Origin: CAYVCG01 sp964449985
GTDB taxonomy: Bacteria; Bacillota; Clostridia; Lachnospirales; WRAX01
Assembly: GCA_964449985.1 (NCBI GenBank)
Contig: CAYVCG010000053.1
Coordinates: 1 to 14,542 of the forward strand
DNA length: 14,542 nt
Direction: 5' to 3'
Shown: in pieces, positions 1-6,118 of the stretch
Position numbering within the stretch: position 1 is the first letter of the stretch
Layout: each line of letters begins with the position of its first letter
Position numbers and translations under genes: made by a program
Notes under the pieces: generated by a model
Told to the model about the DNA's origin: nothing
The model's input: only the letters and a program-made list of their open reading frames with translations
Databases searched by the model: none

Positions 1-1962
1 GAATTTAAGCCTACCGGCGATCAGCCGTTTGCTATAGATAAATTAACCGAAGGCTTTTTGGAAGGCAAGAGATTCCAAACGTTATTGGGTGTAACTGGCT
101 CCGGCAAAACGTTTACCATGGCGAATATTATTGAAAATTTAAATAGACCAACGCTCATAATGGCTCATAACAAAACCCTGGCGGCGCAGCTTTACAGTGA
201 GTTTAAGGAGTTTTTCCCAAATAATGCCGTTGAGTATTTTGTCAGCTATTATGATTATTTCCAGCCTGAGGCCTATGTCCCTTCGAGTGACACGTATATA
301 GAAAAGGACTCATCCATAAACGATGAAATAGACAAATTGCGTCACTCTGCAACCGCTTCTTTGTCAGAGCGCAGAGATGTTGTTATCATCTCAAGCGTAT
401 CCTGCATATATGGACTTGGTGACCCTATTGATTATAACGAAATGGTTGTTTCTCTTCGCCCAGGTATGAACAAGGAGCGTGACGATGTTTTAAGAAAGCT
501 TGTGGAAATACAATACAACAGAAACGATATGAATTTTATTCGCGGAACATTCCGTGTCCGCGGGGATGTTGTTGAAGTATTCCCGGTCAACTCCGCTGAA
601 CATGCTCTTAGGATTGAGTTTTTTGGCGATGAAGTCGAGCGTATAACAGAGATAGATGTTTTAACCGGCGAGATTATTGGAACAAGGAACCATATCACCA
701 TATTCCCGGCATCCCACTACGTAACCTCAAAGGACAAAATGGAAGCGGCGATAAAAGGTATTGAAGAAGAGCTTGTTTTAAGGGTGCAAGAGCTTAAAGC
801 AGATGACAAACTGTTGGAGGCGCAGCGCCTTGCCCAAAGAACGAATTATGATATCGAAATGATGCGCGAAATAGGATTTTGCTCTGGTATAGAAAATTAT
901 TCCAGGCATCTTGCAGGCAGACCGGAAGGAAGCACACCATTTACGCTTTTGGATTACTTCCCTGATGATTTTCTTATAATCGTGGACGAATCCCATGTCA
1001 CTATTCCTCAGGTTCGAGGTATGTATGAAGGCGACCGCTCGCGCAAAAAAACGCTTATAGAATACGGCTTTCGCTTGCCATCCGCATTGGATAACAGGCC
1101 GCTTAAATTTAACGAATTTGAATCAAAAATAAATCAAATGCTTTTTGTCTCGGCAACACCGTCAGTTTATGAGCATGATCATTCCGAGCATTTGGCCGAG
1201 CAAATAATCCGCCCCACAGGCTTATTAGACCCGGAAATATTCGTTCGCCCGATCAAAGGGCAAATAGATGATCTTATTTCAGAAATCAATAAAGTCTTAG
1301 CCAGACGTCAAAAGGTTTTGGTGACAACCCTCACAAAAAAGATGGCTGAGAATTTGACGGATTATTTGAAAGAAGTCGGCATAAGGGTTCGTTATCTCCA
1401 TTCTGATATAGACACTTTAGAGCGTCTAGAAATAATACGCGATTTGCGCATGGATGTTTTTGATGTTATCATAGGTATAAACCTTTTGCGTGAAGGCCTG
1501 GATATCCCGGAGGTTTCGCTTGTCGCTATAATAGATGCTGATAAAGAAGGATTCCTGCGTTCAGAAACATCGCTTATTCAAACTATAGGCCGCGCAGCAA
1601 GAAATTCAGACGGCATAGTAATTATGTATGCGGACAAGATAACAGATTCTATGCAAAGGGCAATCTCTGAAACGAACAGAAGGCGCTCTATCCAGCAAGA
1701 CTATAACGAAAAGCACGGTATTGTGCCAAAAACTATTATCAAAAAAGTTCATGAAATAATACGCGCAACGGAATCCGTTGACGAAAAGACAAAGAAAGGC
1801 TTGAATAAAGACCCTGAATCCATGTCAAAAGAAGAATTGACAACAGCCATTAAGAAACTTGAAAAGTCTATGAAACAAGCCGCTGCAGACTTGCAGTTTG
1901 AAACTGCCGCGATGCTTCGTGACGAAATATTAGACATAAAACGGTTGCTTAATGCAATGTAA
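1..1962 (+). CDS. uvrB: UvrABC excinuclease subunit B (5'-partial)
   Basis: UvrB is the DNA-loading helicase-like subunit of nucleotide excision repair: UvrA hands it damaged DNA and it recruits UvrC for incision. The reading frame is open from base 1 and its first residues (EFKPTGDQPFAI) match the UvrB N-terminus a few residues in, so only about ten residues and the start codon lie outside the window; 653 residues are visible against roughly 660 for the family. Seen in order: Walker A GVTGSGKT (visible residues about 30-37), the damage-probing beta-hairpin YYDYFQPEAYVPSSDTYIEKD region, Walker B-like DESH near residue 330, the C-terminal helicase half with GINLLREGLDIPEVSL and QTIGRAARN, and a C-terminal UVR domain (LQFETAAMLRDEI) that contacts UvrC. 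The TTG at 58 is internal and not the start. It is followed after 24 bases by uvrA, so the two are probably cotranscribed. Confidence 0.98.
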   Translation, partial: EFKPTGDQPFAIDKLTEGFLEGKRFQTLLGVTGSGKTFTMANIIENLNRPTLIMAHNKTLAAQLYSEFKEFFPNNAVEYFVSYYDYFQPEAYVPSSDTYIEKDSSINDEIDKLRHSATASLSERRDVVIISSVSCIYGLGDPIDYNEMVVSLRPGMNKERDDVLRKLVEIQYNRNDMNFIRGTFRVRGDVVEVFPVNSAEHALRIEFFGDEVERITEIDVLTGEIIGTRNHITIFPASHYVTSKDKMEAAIKGIEEELVLRVQELKADDKLLEAQRLAQRTNYDIEMMREIGFCSGIENYSRHLAGRPEGSTPFTLLDYFPDDFLIIVDESHVTIPQVRGMYEGDRSRKKTLIEYGFRLPSALDNRPLKFNEFESKINQMLFVSATPSVYEHDHSEHLAEQIIRPTGLLDPEIFVRPIKGQIDDLISEINKVLARRQKVLVTTLTKKMAENLTDYLKEVGIRVRYLHSDIDTLERLEIIRDLRMDVFDVIIGINLLREGLDIPEVSLVAIIDADKEGFLRSETSLIQTIGRAARNSDGIVIMYADKITDSMQRAISETNRRRSIQQDYNEKHGIVPKTIIKKVHEIIRATESVDEKTKKGLNKDPESMSKEELTTAIKKLEKSMKQAAADLQFETAAMLRDEILDIKRLLNAM

Positions 1963-1986
1963 ATCTTAAATGAAAGAGGAAAACAT

Positions 1987-4818
1987 ATGTCGCTTGACAA
2001 AATTATTATAAAAGGTGCTCGTGAGAATAACCTTAAAAATATTGACTTAGAAATACCACGAGACAAATTCGTAGTGCTGACCGGTGTTTCTGGCTCGGGC
2101 AAAACGTCCCTCGCTTTTGAAACGATCTATGCAGAGGGCCAGCGCCGCTATGTGGAATCGCTATCATCCTATGCACGCCAGTTTTTAGGGCAAATGGAAA
2201 AACCCGATGTTGATTATATAGAGGGTTTATCTCCCGCTATCTCCATAGACCAAAAAACAACAAACCATAATCCACGCTCCACAGTCGGAACGGTTACGGA
2301 AATATACGACTATCTAAGGTTACTTTTCGCAAGAATCGGCATACCGCACTGCCCTATCTGCAATAAAGAAATAAAAAAACAAACCGTTGACCAAATTGTT
2401 GACCAAATACTGGAATTGCCTGAGCGGACAAAAATCCAGTTGCTTGCTCCCGTTGTTCGTGGGAGAAAAGGCGAGCACACAAAGCTTATAGAGGATGCAA
2501 GAAAAAGCGGCTATGTCCGTATTAGAATTGATGGAAGTATTTATGAGCTTTCTGAAGAAATCAGCTTGGAAAAAAATAAAAAACATACGATAGAAATAAT
2601 AATAGACAGGCTAATTATAAAAGAAGGCATACAAAAGCGGCTTACAGAATCAATCGAAACCGTTATGAATCTCTCCAACGGTATACTAAACATTGATGTT
2701 GATGGCGGCGAGCAACTTACGTTTAACCAAAATTTTGCCTGCCCTGATTGCGGCATAAGCATGGAGGAAATTGAACCCAGAATGTTTTCATTCAACAACC
2801 CATCCGGCGCTTGCCCCGATTGTACAGGCCTTGGCTTCCAAATGAAATTTGACACCGAGCTTGTTGTACCAAACCCAGAATTATCTCTTAGCCAAGGCGC
2901 GATCACTGCTCCGGGATGGTCCTCTGCCAGCAACGGTAATAGCATGAGCGGGAATATTTTTAAAGCCTTATCCAAAACATACGATTTTGACATAAACACG
3001 CCTTTTAAAGATTTGCCGGAAGGTATTAAAGACATCATCTTCTATGGCACAAACGGCGAAAAAATCCCTGTGGAATATGTTAGCCAAGGCAAGACGAATA
3101 TATACCATTTTGCCTTTGAAGGAGTAATAAACAGCCTTTACAGAAGATATCGCGAAACATCGTCTGAATATATGAAGCAGGAATATGACGATTATATGAC
3201 GAACACGCTTTGTCCATCATGCAAGGGCAAAAGGCTTAAACCAGAAATACTTGCCGTAACTGTTGGGGAAAAAAATATTTCCGATCTGACTGATATGCCT
3301 GTTTTAAAGCTTAAACACTTCTTTAATAAACTGGCATTAAGCGAAACACAAGCCTTTATCGCAGAGCAAATTTTAAAGGAAATACAAGCCAGAACAGGCT
3401 TCCTTGTTGACGTTGGGCTGGATTATTTAACACTTTCAAGAACAGCAAGTACGCTTTCTGGAGGAGAATCCCAGCGTATTCGCCTTGCAACACAAATAGG
3501 CTCTGGGCTTGTTGGGGTTGTTTATATCCTTGATGAACCGAGCATAGGTTTGCACCAAAAGGATAATGACAAACTGCTGAAGACGCTTATGCATCTTAGG
3601 GATATAGGAAATACGCTTATAGTTGTTGAGCATGACAGCGATACTATGATGTCATCGGATTTTATCGTGGATATAGGCCCAAGAGCGGGAGCTCATGGCG
3701 GAGAAGTGGTTTTTGCCGGTTCTGTGGATGATTTATTAAAATGCGAAACATCTATAACCGGCGATTATTTAAGCGGAAGACGGCTTATAAAAGTCCCTGA
3801 AACAAGACGCCCCTTTAATAAAAGCAATTGTCTTGTCATAAAAGATGCCTCTGAGAATAATCTTAAGAATATAGACATTACGATTCCTCTCGGCGTTATA
3901 ACGTGCGTTACAGGCGTTTCTGGCTCAGGAAAGAGCTCACTTGTAAACACAATATTGTATAAACGCCTTGCTAGAGATTTAAATCGGGCGAAATGCAAGC
4001 CGGGTAAGCATGCTGATATAATCGGCATAGAAAACCTAGATAAAATCATAAACATAGACCAATCCCCTATAGGGCGCACGCCAAGATCAAACCCCGCAAC
4101 ATATACTGGTTTGTTTGACCTAATACGAGATGTCTTTGCCCAAACCCAAGAAGCAAAGATACGTGGCTATCAAAAGGGGCGTTTCAGCTTTAACGTTAAA
4201 GGCGGACGATGCGAAGCGTGTTCCGGCGATGGTATTATAAAGATAGAAATGCACTTTTTGCCGGACATTTACGTACCTTGCGAAGTTTGCGGCGGAAAGC
4301 GCTATAACAGAGAAACATTGGAAGTTAAATATAAAGGCAAAACAATCTCGGATGTTTTGGACATGACCGTTGAAGAAGCTTTGGCATTTTTTGAAAACCT
4401 ACCGCGCCTCAAATCCAAAATTCAAACCCTTTACGACGTTGGCTTATCATATGTAAAGCTAGGCCAGCCTTCCACCACGCTTTCTGGCGGCGAAGCTCAA
4501 AGGGTTAAGCTTGCGACAGAGCTTAGCAAAAGAAGCACCGGCAAGACAATGTACGTGTTAGACGAACCCACAACTGGTCTACATACTGCTGACGTTCATA
4601 AGCTTGTTGACATACTTCAGACCCTTGCAAAGGGCGGCAACTCGCTAGTTATTATAGAGCATAATCTGGATGTTATAAAATCCGCCGACTATATAATAGA
4701 CTTAGGCCCGGATGGCGGCGATCGTGGCGGTGAGATAGTCGCAACAGGCACGCCGGAGGAAGTGGCTAGTTTTGAGAAATCGTTTACAGGGCAATATCTA
4801 AAAAAGGTTTTGAATTGA
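1987..4818 (+). CDS. uvrA: UvrABC excinuclease subunit A
   Basis: UvrA is the dimeric ABC-type ATPase that finds helix-distorting DNA lesions and loads UvrB. The 943-residue length is normal. It has two ABC modules: Walker A GVSGSGKT at residues 33-40 and GVSGSGKS near 641; signatures LSGGESQR near 490 and LSGGEAQR near 830; Walker B YILDEPSIGL and YVLDEPTTGL. Zinc-binding cysteine pairs are visible: CPIC near residue 120, CPDC twice near 255-280, CPSC near 410, and CEAC / CEVC near 740-765, the last set being the zinc module required for damage discrimination. The ATG at 1987 follows AGAGGAAA with good spacing. The TGA stop (4816-4818) lies inside the -35 hexamer of the following antisense RNA promoter. 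No uvrC follows; the next coding region on this strand is dcd. Confidence 0.98.
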   Translation: MSLDKIIIKGARENNLKNIDLEIPRDKFVVLTGVSGSGKTSLAFETIYAEGQRRYVESLSSYARQFLGQMEKPDVDYIEGLSPAISIDQKTTNHNPRSTVGTVTEIYDYLRLLFARIGIPHCPICNKEIKKQTVDQIVDQILELPERTKIQLLAPVVRGRKGEHTKLIEDARKSGYVRIRIDGSIYELSEEISLEKNKKHTIEIIIDRLIIKEGIQKRLTESIETVMNLSNGILNIDVDGGEQLTFNQNFACPDCGISMEEIEPRMFSFNNPSGACPDCTGLGFQMKFDTELVVPNPELSLSQGAITAPGWSSASNGNSMSGNIFKALSKTYDFDINTPFKDLPEGIKDIIFYGTNGEKIPVEYVSQGKTNIYHFAFEGVINSLYRRYRETSSEYMKQEYDDYMTNTLCPSCKGKRLKPEILAVTVGEKNISDLTDMPVLKLKHFFNKLALSETQAFIAEQILKEIQARTGFLVDVGLDYLTLSRTASTLSGGESQRIRLATQIGSGLVGVVYILDEPSIGLHQKDNDKLLKTLMHLRDIGNTLIVVEHDSDTMMSSDFIVDIGPRAGAHGGEVVFAGSVDDLLKCETSITGDYLSGRRLIKVPETRRPFNKSNCLVIKDASENNLKNIDITIPLGVITCVTGVSGSGKSSLVNTILYKRLARDLNRAKCKPGKHADIIGIENLDKIINIDQSPIGRTPRSNPATYTGLFDLIRDVFAQTQEAKIRGYQKGRFSFNVKGGRCEACSGDGIIKIEMHFLPDIYVPCEVCGGKRYNRETLEVKYKGKTISDVLDMTVEEALAFFENLPRLKSKIQTLYDVGLSYVKLGQPSTTLSGGEAQRVKLATELSKRSTGKTMYVLDEPTTGLHTADVHKLVDILQTLAKGGNSLVIIEHNLDVIKSADYIIDLGPDGGDRGGEIVATGTPEEVASFEKSFTGQYLKKVLN

Positions 4819-4843
4819 CATGAAATAATAACGATGTTATAAT
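4815..4843 (+). promoter_or_regulatory. Promoter of antisense RNA 1
   Basis: Both hexamers are perfect SigA consensus: TTGACA at 4815-4820 and TATAAT at 4838-4843, with a 17-base spacer. The -35 element overlaps the TGA stop codon of uvrA. No sizeable + strand ORF follows before the terminator ending at 4968, so the product is inferred to be a small untranslated RNA starting near 4850. Confidence 0.85.
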
Positions 4844-4847
4844 TATA

Positions 4848-4880
4848 ATATAAAAAGAGAGTGCTGCGAACACTCTCTTT
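4848..4880 (-). terminator. Intrinsic terminator of toxin mRNA 1
   Basis: On the minus strand a 10-bp stem (AAAGAGAGTG / CACTCTCTTT, loop TTCGCAG) runs straight into TTTTTATAT, a good Rho-independent terminator. It would end the toxin mRNA about 110 bases after its stop codon, so that the mRNA keeps the long 3' region complementary to the antisense RNA. The same DNA forms the 5' hairpin of that RNA. Confidence 0.75.
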
Positions 4881-4968
4881 AGCGCAGCCGCTTTAAAGGC
4901 GGTTAAGGCTTGCTGATTATAAAAAGATAACCCGCTAACCTATGTCATTTGGGGCGGGTTATTTTTTT
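4850..4968 (+). ncRNA. Predicted antitoxin RNA 1, cis-antisense to toxin 1
   Basis: This RNA of about 119 nt is inferred from a consensus promoter (4815-4843) and an intrinsic terminator (4927-4968). It would begin with a strong hairpin: stem AAAGAGAGTG / CACTCTCTTT (4854-4863 / 4871-4880) with a 7-base loop. A second hairpin follows around CCGCTTTAAAGGCGG (4888-4902), then the terminator hairpin. The whole RNA is complementary to the 3' part of the predicted toxin mRNA and reaches just past the toxin stop codon. This convergent 3'-overlap arrangement is known from txpA/RatA and bsrG/SR4 of Bacillus, where the antisense RNA promotes mRNA decay or blocks translation. The start is predicted and not measured. 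Confidence 0.7.
4927..4968 (+). terminator. Terminator of antisense RNA 1 and probably of uvrA readthrough
   Basis: A 9-bp stem ATAACCCGC (4927-4935) / GCGGGTTAT (4954-4962) is followed by seven T residues (4962-4968). On the minus strand the same hairpin directly follows the toxin coding region and overlaps its stop codon, but its T-run there is weaker (ATCTTTTT), so readthrough to the hairpin at 4848-4880 is plausible. Confidence 0.8.
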
Positions 4969-5042
4969 GCCTTGAAATCAAGGATTTTTATGACCAATAA
5001 CGCGAAAGCAATCATTAAACCAATTGCTTCGTATGTAGTCAT
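4959..5042 (-). CDS. Holin-like one-helix toxin peptide, copy 1 (type I TA)
   Basis: The minus-strand ORF encodes 27 residues, beginning MTTYEAIGLMIAF and ending KILDFKAKK. It has a short polar start, one hydrophobic helix (about residues 7-21) and a basic tail. This is the layout and sequence style of the putative holin-like toxin family common in Firmicutes (related to TxpA, BsrG and BsrE), small membrane peptides that harm the cell when over-expressed. It has a strong ribosome binding site, AAAGGGGGTG, five bases before the ATG. A minus-strand promoter lies at 5106-5134 and the leader is about 57 nt. The gene lies within an antisense RNA arrangement typical of type I modules. The family assignment rests on recognition of the peptide pattern; toxicity is inferred. 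Confidence 0.85.
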   Translation of the reverse strand: MTTYEAIGLMIAFALLVIKILDFKAKK

Positions 5043-5105
5043 GGCCTCACCCCCTTTTATTCGGGAAGTCAAGCCTTATCCGCCCATATGCACTTGCGCA
5101 AGTTT

Positions 5106-5134
5106 ATTATAGCATATATTTACTATTTTGTTAA
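5106..5134 (-). promoter_or_regulatory. Promoter of toxin mRNA 1
   Basis: Read on the minus strand, TTAACA (5134-5129) and TATAAT (5111-5106) are separated by 17 bases, and a TG before the -10 (TGCTATAAT) gives an extended -10. Transcription would start near 5099, inside the perfect 12-bp palindrome ACTTGCGCAAGT (5092-5103), which could be an operator or a 5'-end hairpin. The -35 lies only five bases from the -35 of antisense promoter 2 (5140-5145), so the two promoters are back to back. Confidence 0.75.
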
Positions 5135-5139
5135 ATCAA

Positions 5140-5169
5140 TTGACAATATAATGCTCAACTTGTTATAAT
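5140..5169 (+). promoter_or_regulatory. Promoter of antisense RNA 2
   Basis: TTGACA (5140-5145) and TATAAT (5164-5169) are both perfect, with an 18-base spacer, one more than in copy 1. The upstream sequence is unrelated to that of copy 1, yet the consensus -35 has been kept or re-formed. This suggests selection for antisense RNA expression from each copy. Confidence 0.8.
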
Positions 5170-5170
5170 C

Positions 5171-5206
5171 ATAATATAAAAAGAGAGTGCTGTGAACACT
5201 CTCTTT
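5171..5206 (-). terminator. Intrinsic terminator of toxin mRNA 2
   Basis: On the minus strand the 10-bp stem AAAGAGAGTG / CACTCTCTTT with loop TTCACAG is followed by TTTTTATATTAT. It is equivalent to the terminator at 4848-4880 and defines the likely 3' end of the second toxin mRNA. Confidence 0.75.
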
Positions 5207-5289
5207 ACGCAACCGCTTTAAAGGCGGTTAAGGCTTGCTGGGTAAAAGATAACCCGCTAACCTTTGTCAATGGGGCGGGTTATTTTTTT
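5176..5289 (+). ncRNA. Predicted antitoxin RNA 2, cis-antisense to toxin 2
   Basis: This RNA of about 114 nt is predicted from promoter 5140-5169 to terminator 5249-5289. It keeps the 10-bp 5' hairpin stem (5180-5189 / 5197-5206), but the loop is CTGTGAA where copy 1 has CTGCGAA. It is five bases shorter than copy 1 through three small indels. Its start has not been measured. Because the copies remain very similar, either RNA could in principle act on either toxin mRNA. Confidence 0.7.
5249..5289 (+). terminator. Terminator of antisense RNA 2
   Basis: A 9-bp stem ATAACCCGC (5249-5257) / GCGGGTTAT (5275-5283) is followed by seven T residues. The stem is unchanged from copy 1, while the loop has substitutions and a one-base deletion, consistent with constraint on the hairpin and not on its loop. 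Confidence 0.8.
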
Positions 5290-5363
5290 GCCTTGAAATC
5301 AAGGATTTTTATGACCAATAACGCGAAAGCAATCATTAAACCAATTGCTTCGTATGTAGTCAT
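5280..5363 (-). CDS. Holin-like one-helix toxin peptide, copy 2 (type I TA)
   Basis: The peptide of 27 residues is identical to copy 1 (MTTYEAIGLMIAF to KILDFKAKK), with the same AAAGGGGGTG ribosome binding site and the same leader. Nucleotide identity with copy 1 is complete through gene and leader, which points to recent duplication, gene conversion or strong constraint. Its -10 element is retained, but the sequence at the -35 position is CAACTA instead of TTAACA, so it may be expressed less or depend on the extended -10. Membrane toxicity is inferred from the family. Confidence 0.85.
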   Translation of the reverse strand: MTTYEAIGLMIAFALLVIKILDFKAKK

Positions 5364-5426
5364 GGCCTCACCCCCTTTTATTCGGGAAGTCAAGCCTTAT
5401 CCGCCCATATGCACTTGCGCAAGTTT

Positions 5427-5435
5427 ATTATAGCA
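5427..5435 (-). promoter_or_regulatory. Extended -10 of toxin mRNA 2, -35 degraded
   Basis: The minus strand carries TGCTATAAT as in copy 1. Repeat identity ends just upstream, so the hexamer 17 bases before the -10 (5455-5450) is CAACTA, a poor match to TTGACA. Expression would start near 5420 if the extended -10 suffices. Confidence 0.55.
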
Positions 5436-5474
5436 TATATTTACTATTTTAGTTGGCATTGTGTTGAATTTTTT

Positions 5475-5509
5475 AATTATAATGTTAACTTGCCATAATT
5501 ATATTGAAA
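5475..5509. repeat. Possible remnant of a third unit junction
   Basis: AATTATAATG, then TTAACTTG, then CATAATTATATTGAAA resembles the stretch of copy 2 at about 5144-5180 (ATATAATG, TCAACTTG, TATAATCATAATATAAA). No hairpin or toxin follows. AT-rich convergence by chance is the alternative, so this is a weak call. Confidence 0.3.
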
Positions 5510-5521
5510 TATGTGAAATTT

Positions 5522-5552
5522 CGGGTTAAAATGGAAGTATAATTTTTACCCG
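5522..5552 (+). promoter_or_regulatory. Inverted repeat around the -10 element before dcd
   Basis: CGGGTTAAAA (5522-5531) and TTTTTACCCG (5543-5552) are complementary at 9 of 10 positions. They flank a TATAAT at 5538-5543 that could be the dcd -10 element; no convincing -35 is seen 17 bases upstream. The repeat could be an operator or a leader hairpin that ends directly before the GAGGAG ribosome binding site. Confidence 0.4.
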
Positions 5553-5565
5553 AGGAGAATACAAA

Positions 5566-6090
5566 ATGATTTTATCCGGATTGGAAATAAAAAACAAAAT
5601 AGGCAATGAAATAAAAATAACGCCCTACGACCCAAAATGTCTTAACCCTAACAGCTATAACCTAAAACTGCATAACGAGCTTCTTGTCTATGATGAGGAA
5701 TATCTTGACATGAAGTGCCCGAATAAAACCAAAAAAATCATAATTCCAGAGGAAGGGCTTTTGTTAAGCCCGGGTAAACTATATTTAGGTAGAACCCTTG
5801 AATATACTGAAACACATGGTTATGTACCCATGCTTGAGGGGCGCTCTTCTATCGGTCGGCTTGGCCTTTGCATACATATTACCGCTGGTTTTGGGGACGT
5901 TGGTTTTAAGGGATACTGGACGCTTGAAATCCATTGTATAGAGCCGATAAAGGTTTATCCCTTTGTTGAGATATGCCAGATTTATTATCACAGCATTGAG
6001 GGTGAATACGAAAACTATATCTCTGGTAAGTATCAGGGTAACTCTGGCATTCAACCAAGTCTTTTATATAAAGATTTTTTAGACAAATAA
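5566..6090 (+). CDS. dcd: dCTP deaminase
   Basis: The enzyme deaminates dCTP to dUTP, feeding dUMP to thymidylate synthesis; some relatives go directly to dUMP. The 174-residue length fits the family. Visible motifs: NPNSYNL (27-33), EGRSSIGRLGL (91-101) containing the nucleotide-binding R93, S94, S95 and R98, HITAGFGDVGFKG (104-116) with D111, and the catalytic glutamate E121 in TLE. The C-terminal GKYQGNSGIQPS segment is the lid that closes over the triphosphate. The ATG follows GAGGAG at normal spacing. Whether it is mono- or bifunctional (with dUTPase activity) cannot be settled by eye. It is followed by two genes of unknown function on the same strand. A role in phage defence, known for some deaminases of other families, is not suggested here: this looks like the ordinary metabolic enzyme. 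Confidence 0.93.
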   Translation: MILSGLEIKNKIGNEIKITPYDPKCLNPNSYNLKLHNELLVYDEEYLDMKCPNKTKKIIIPEEGLLLSPGKLYLGRTLEYTETHGYVPMLEGRSSIGRLGLCIHITAGFGDVGFKGYWTLEIHCIEPIKVYPFVEICQIYYHSIEGEYENYISGKYQGNSGIQPSLLYKDFLDK

Positions 6091-6118
6091 CAAAGATGCA
6101 ATCGGAGGCCTATTGATA

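Larger units (their letters stand above)
4838..5129. repeat. Tandem repeat unit 1 (type I toxin-antitoxin module)
   Basis: This is the first of two head-to-tail units. It matches 5164-5450 with an offset that moves from 326 bases at the left end to 321 at the right because of three small indels (1, 3 and 1 bases). The right part (about 4952-5129), covering the toxin gene, its leader and -10 element, is identical in both copies by eye. The left part, specific to the antisense RNA, carries substitutions and all the indels. The unit begins at the shared TTATAAT element and ends at ACTATTTT. Confidence 0.9.
5164..5450. repeat. Tandem repeat unit 2 (type I toxin-antitoxin module)
   Basis: This is the second head-to-tail copy of the unit at 4838-5129. 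The toxin half (about 5273-5450) is identical to copy 1. The antisense half differs in one hairpin-loop base (CTGCGAA becomes CTGTGAA), in the spacer after that hairpin, before the terminator, and in the terminator loop. Flanking sequence beyond ACTATTTT is unrelated between copies, which changes the toxin -35 region. Confidence 0.9.

Noticed and set aside
1749..2102. Minus-strand 117-codon ORF over the uvrB-uvrA junction
   Set aside because: It is antisense to two confident genes and lacks a start signal; it is a codon-usage shadow.
4854..4912. CRISPR-like or riboswitch reading of the repeated hairpins before the toxins
   Set aside because: Only two copies 326 bases apart exist, with no spacers, and no known riboswitch core is seen; the antisense RNA explanation accounts for promoter, hairpins and terminator together.
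5076..5087. Three-codon mini-ORF (ATG GGC GGA TAA, minus strand) in the toxin leader, reminiscent of the mok leader of hok
   Set aside because: It has no ribosome binding site and is too short; it lies within the 5'-3' complementarity, which explains the conservation between copies equally well.
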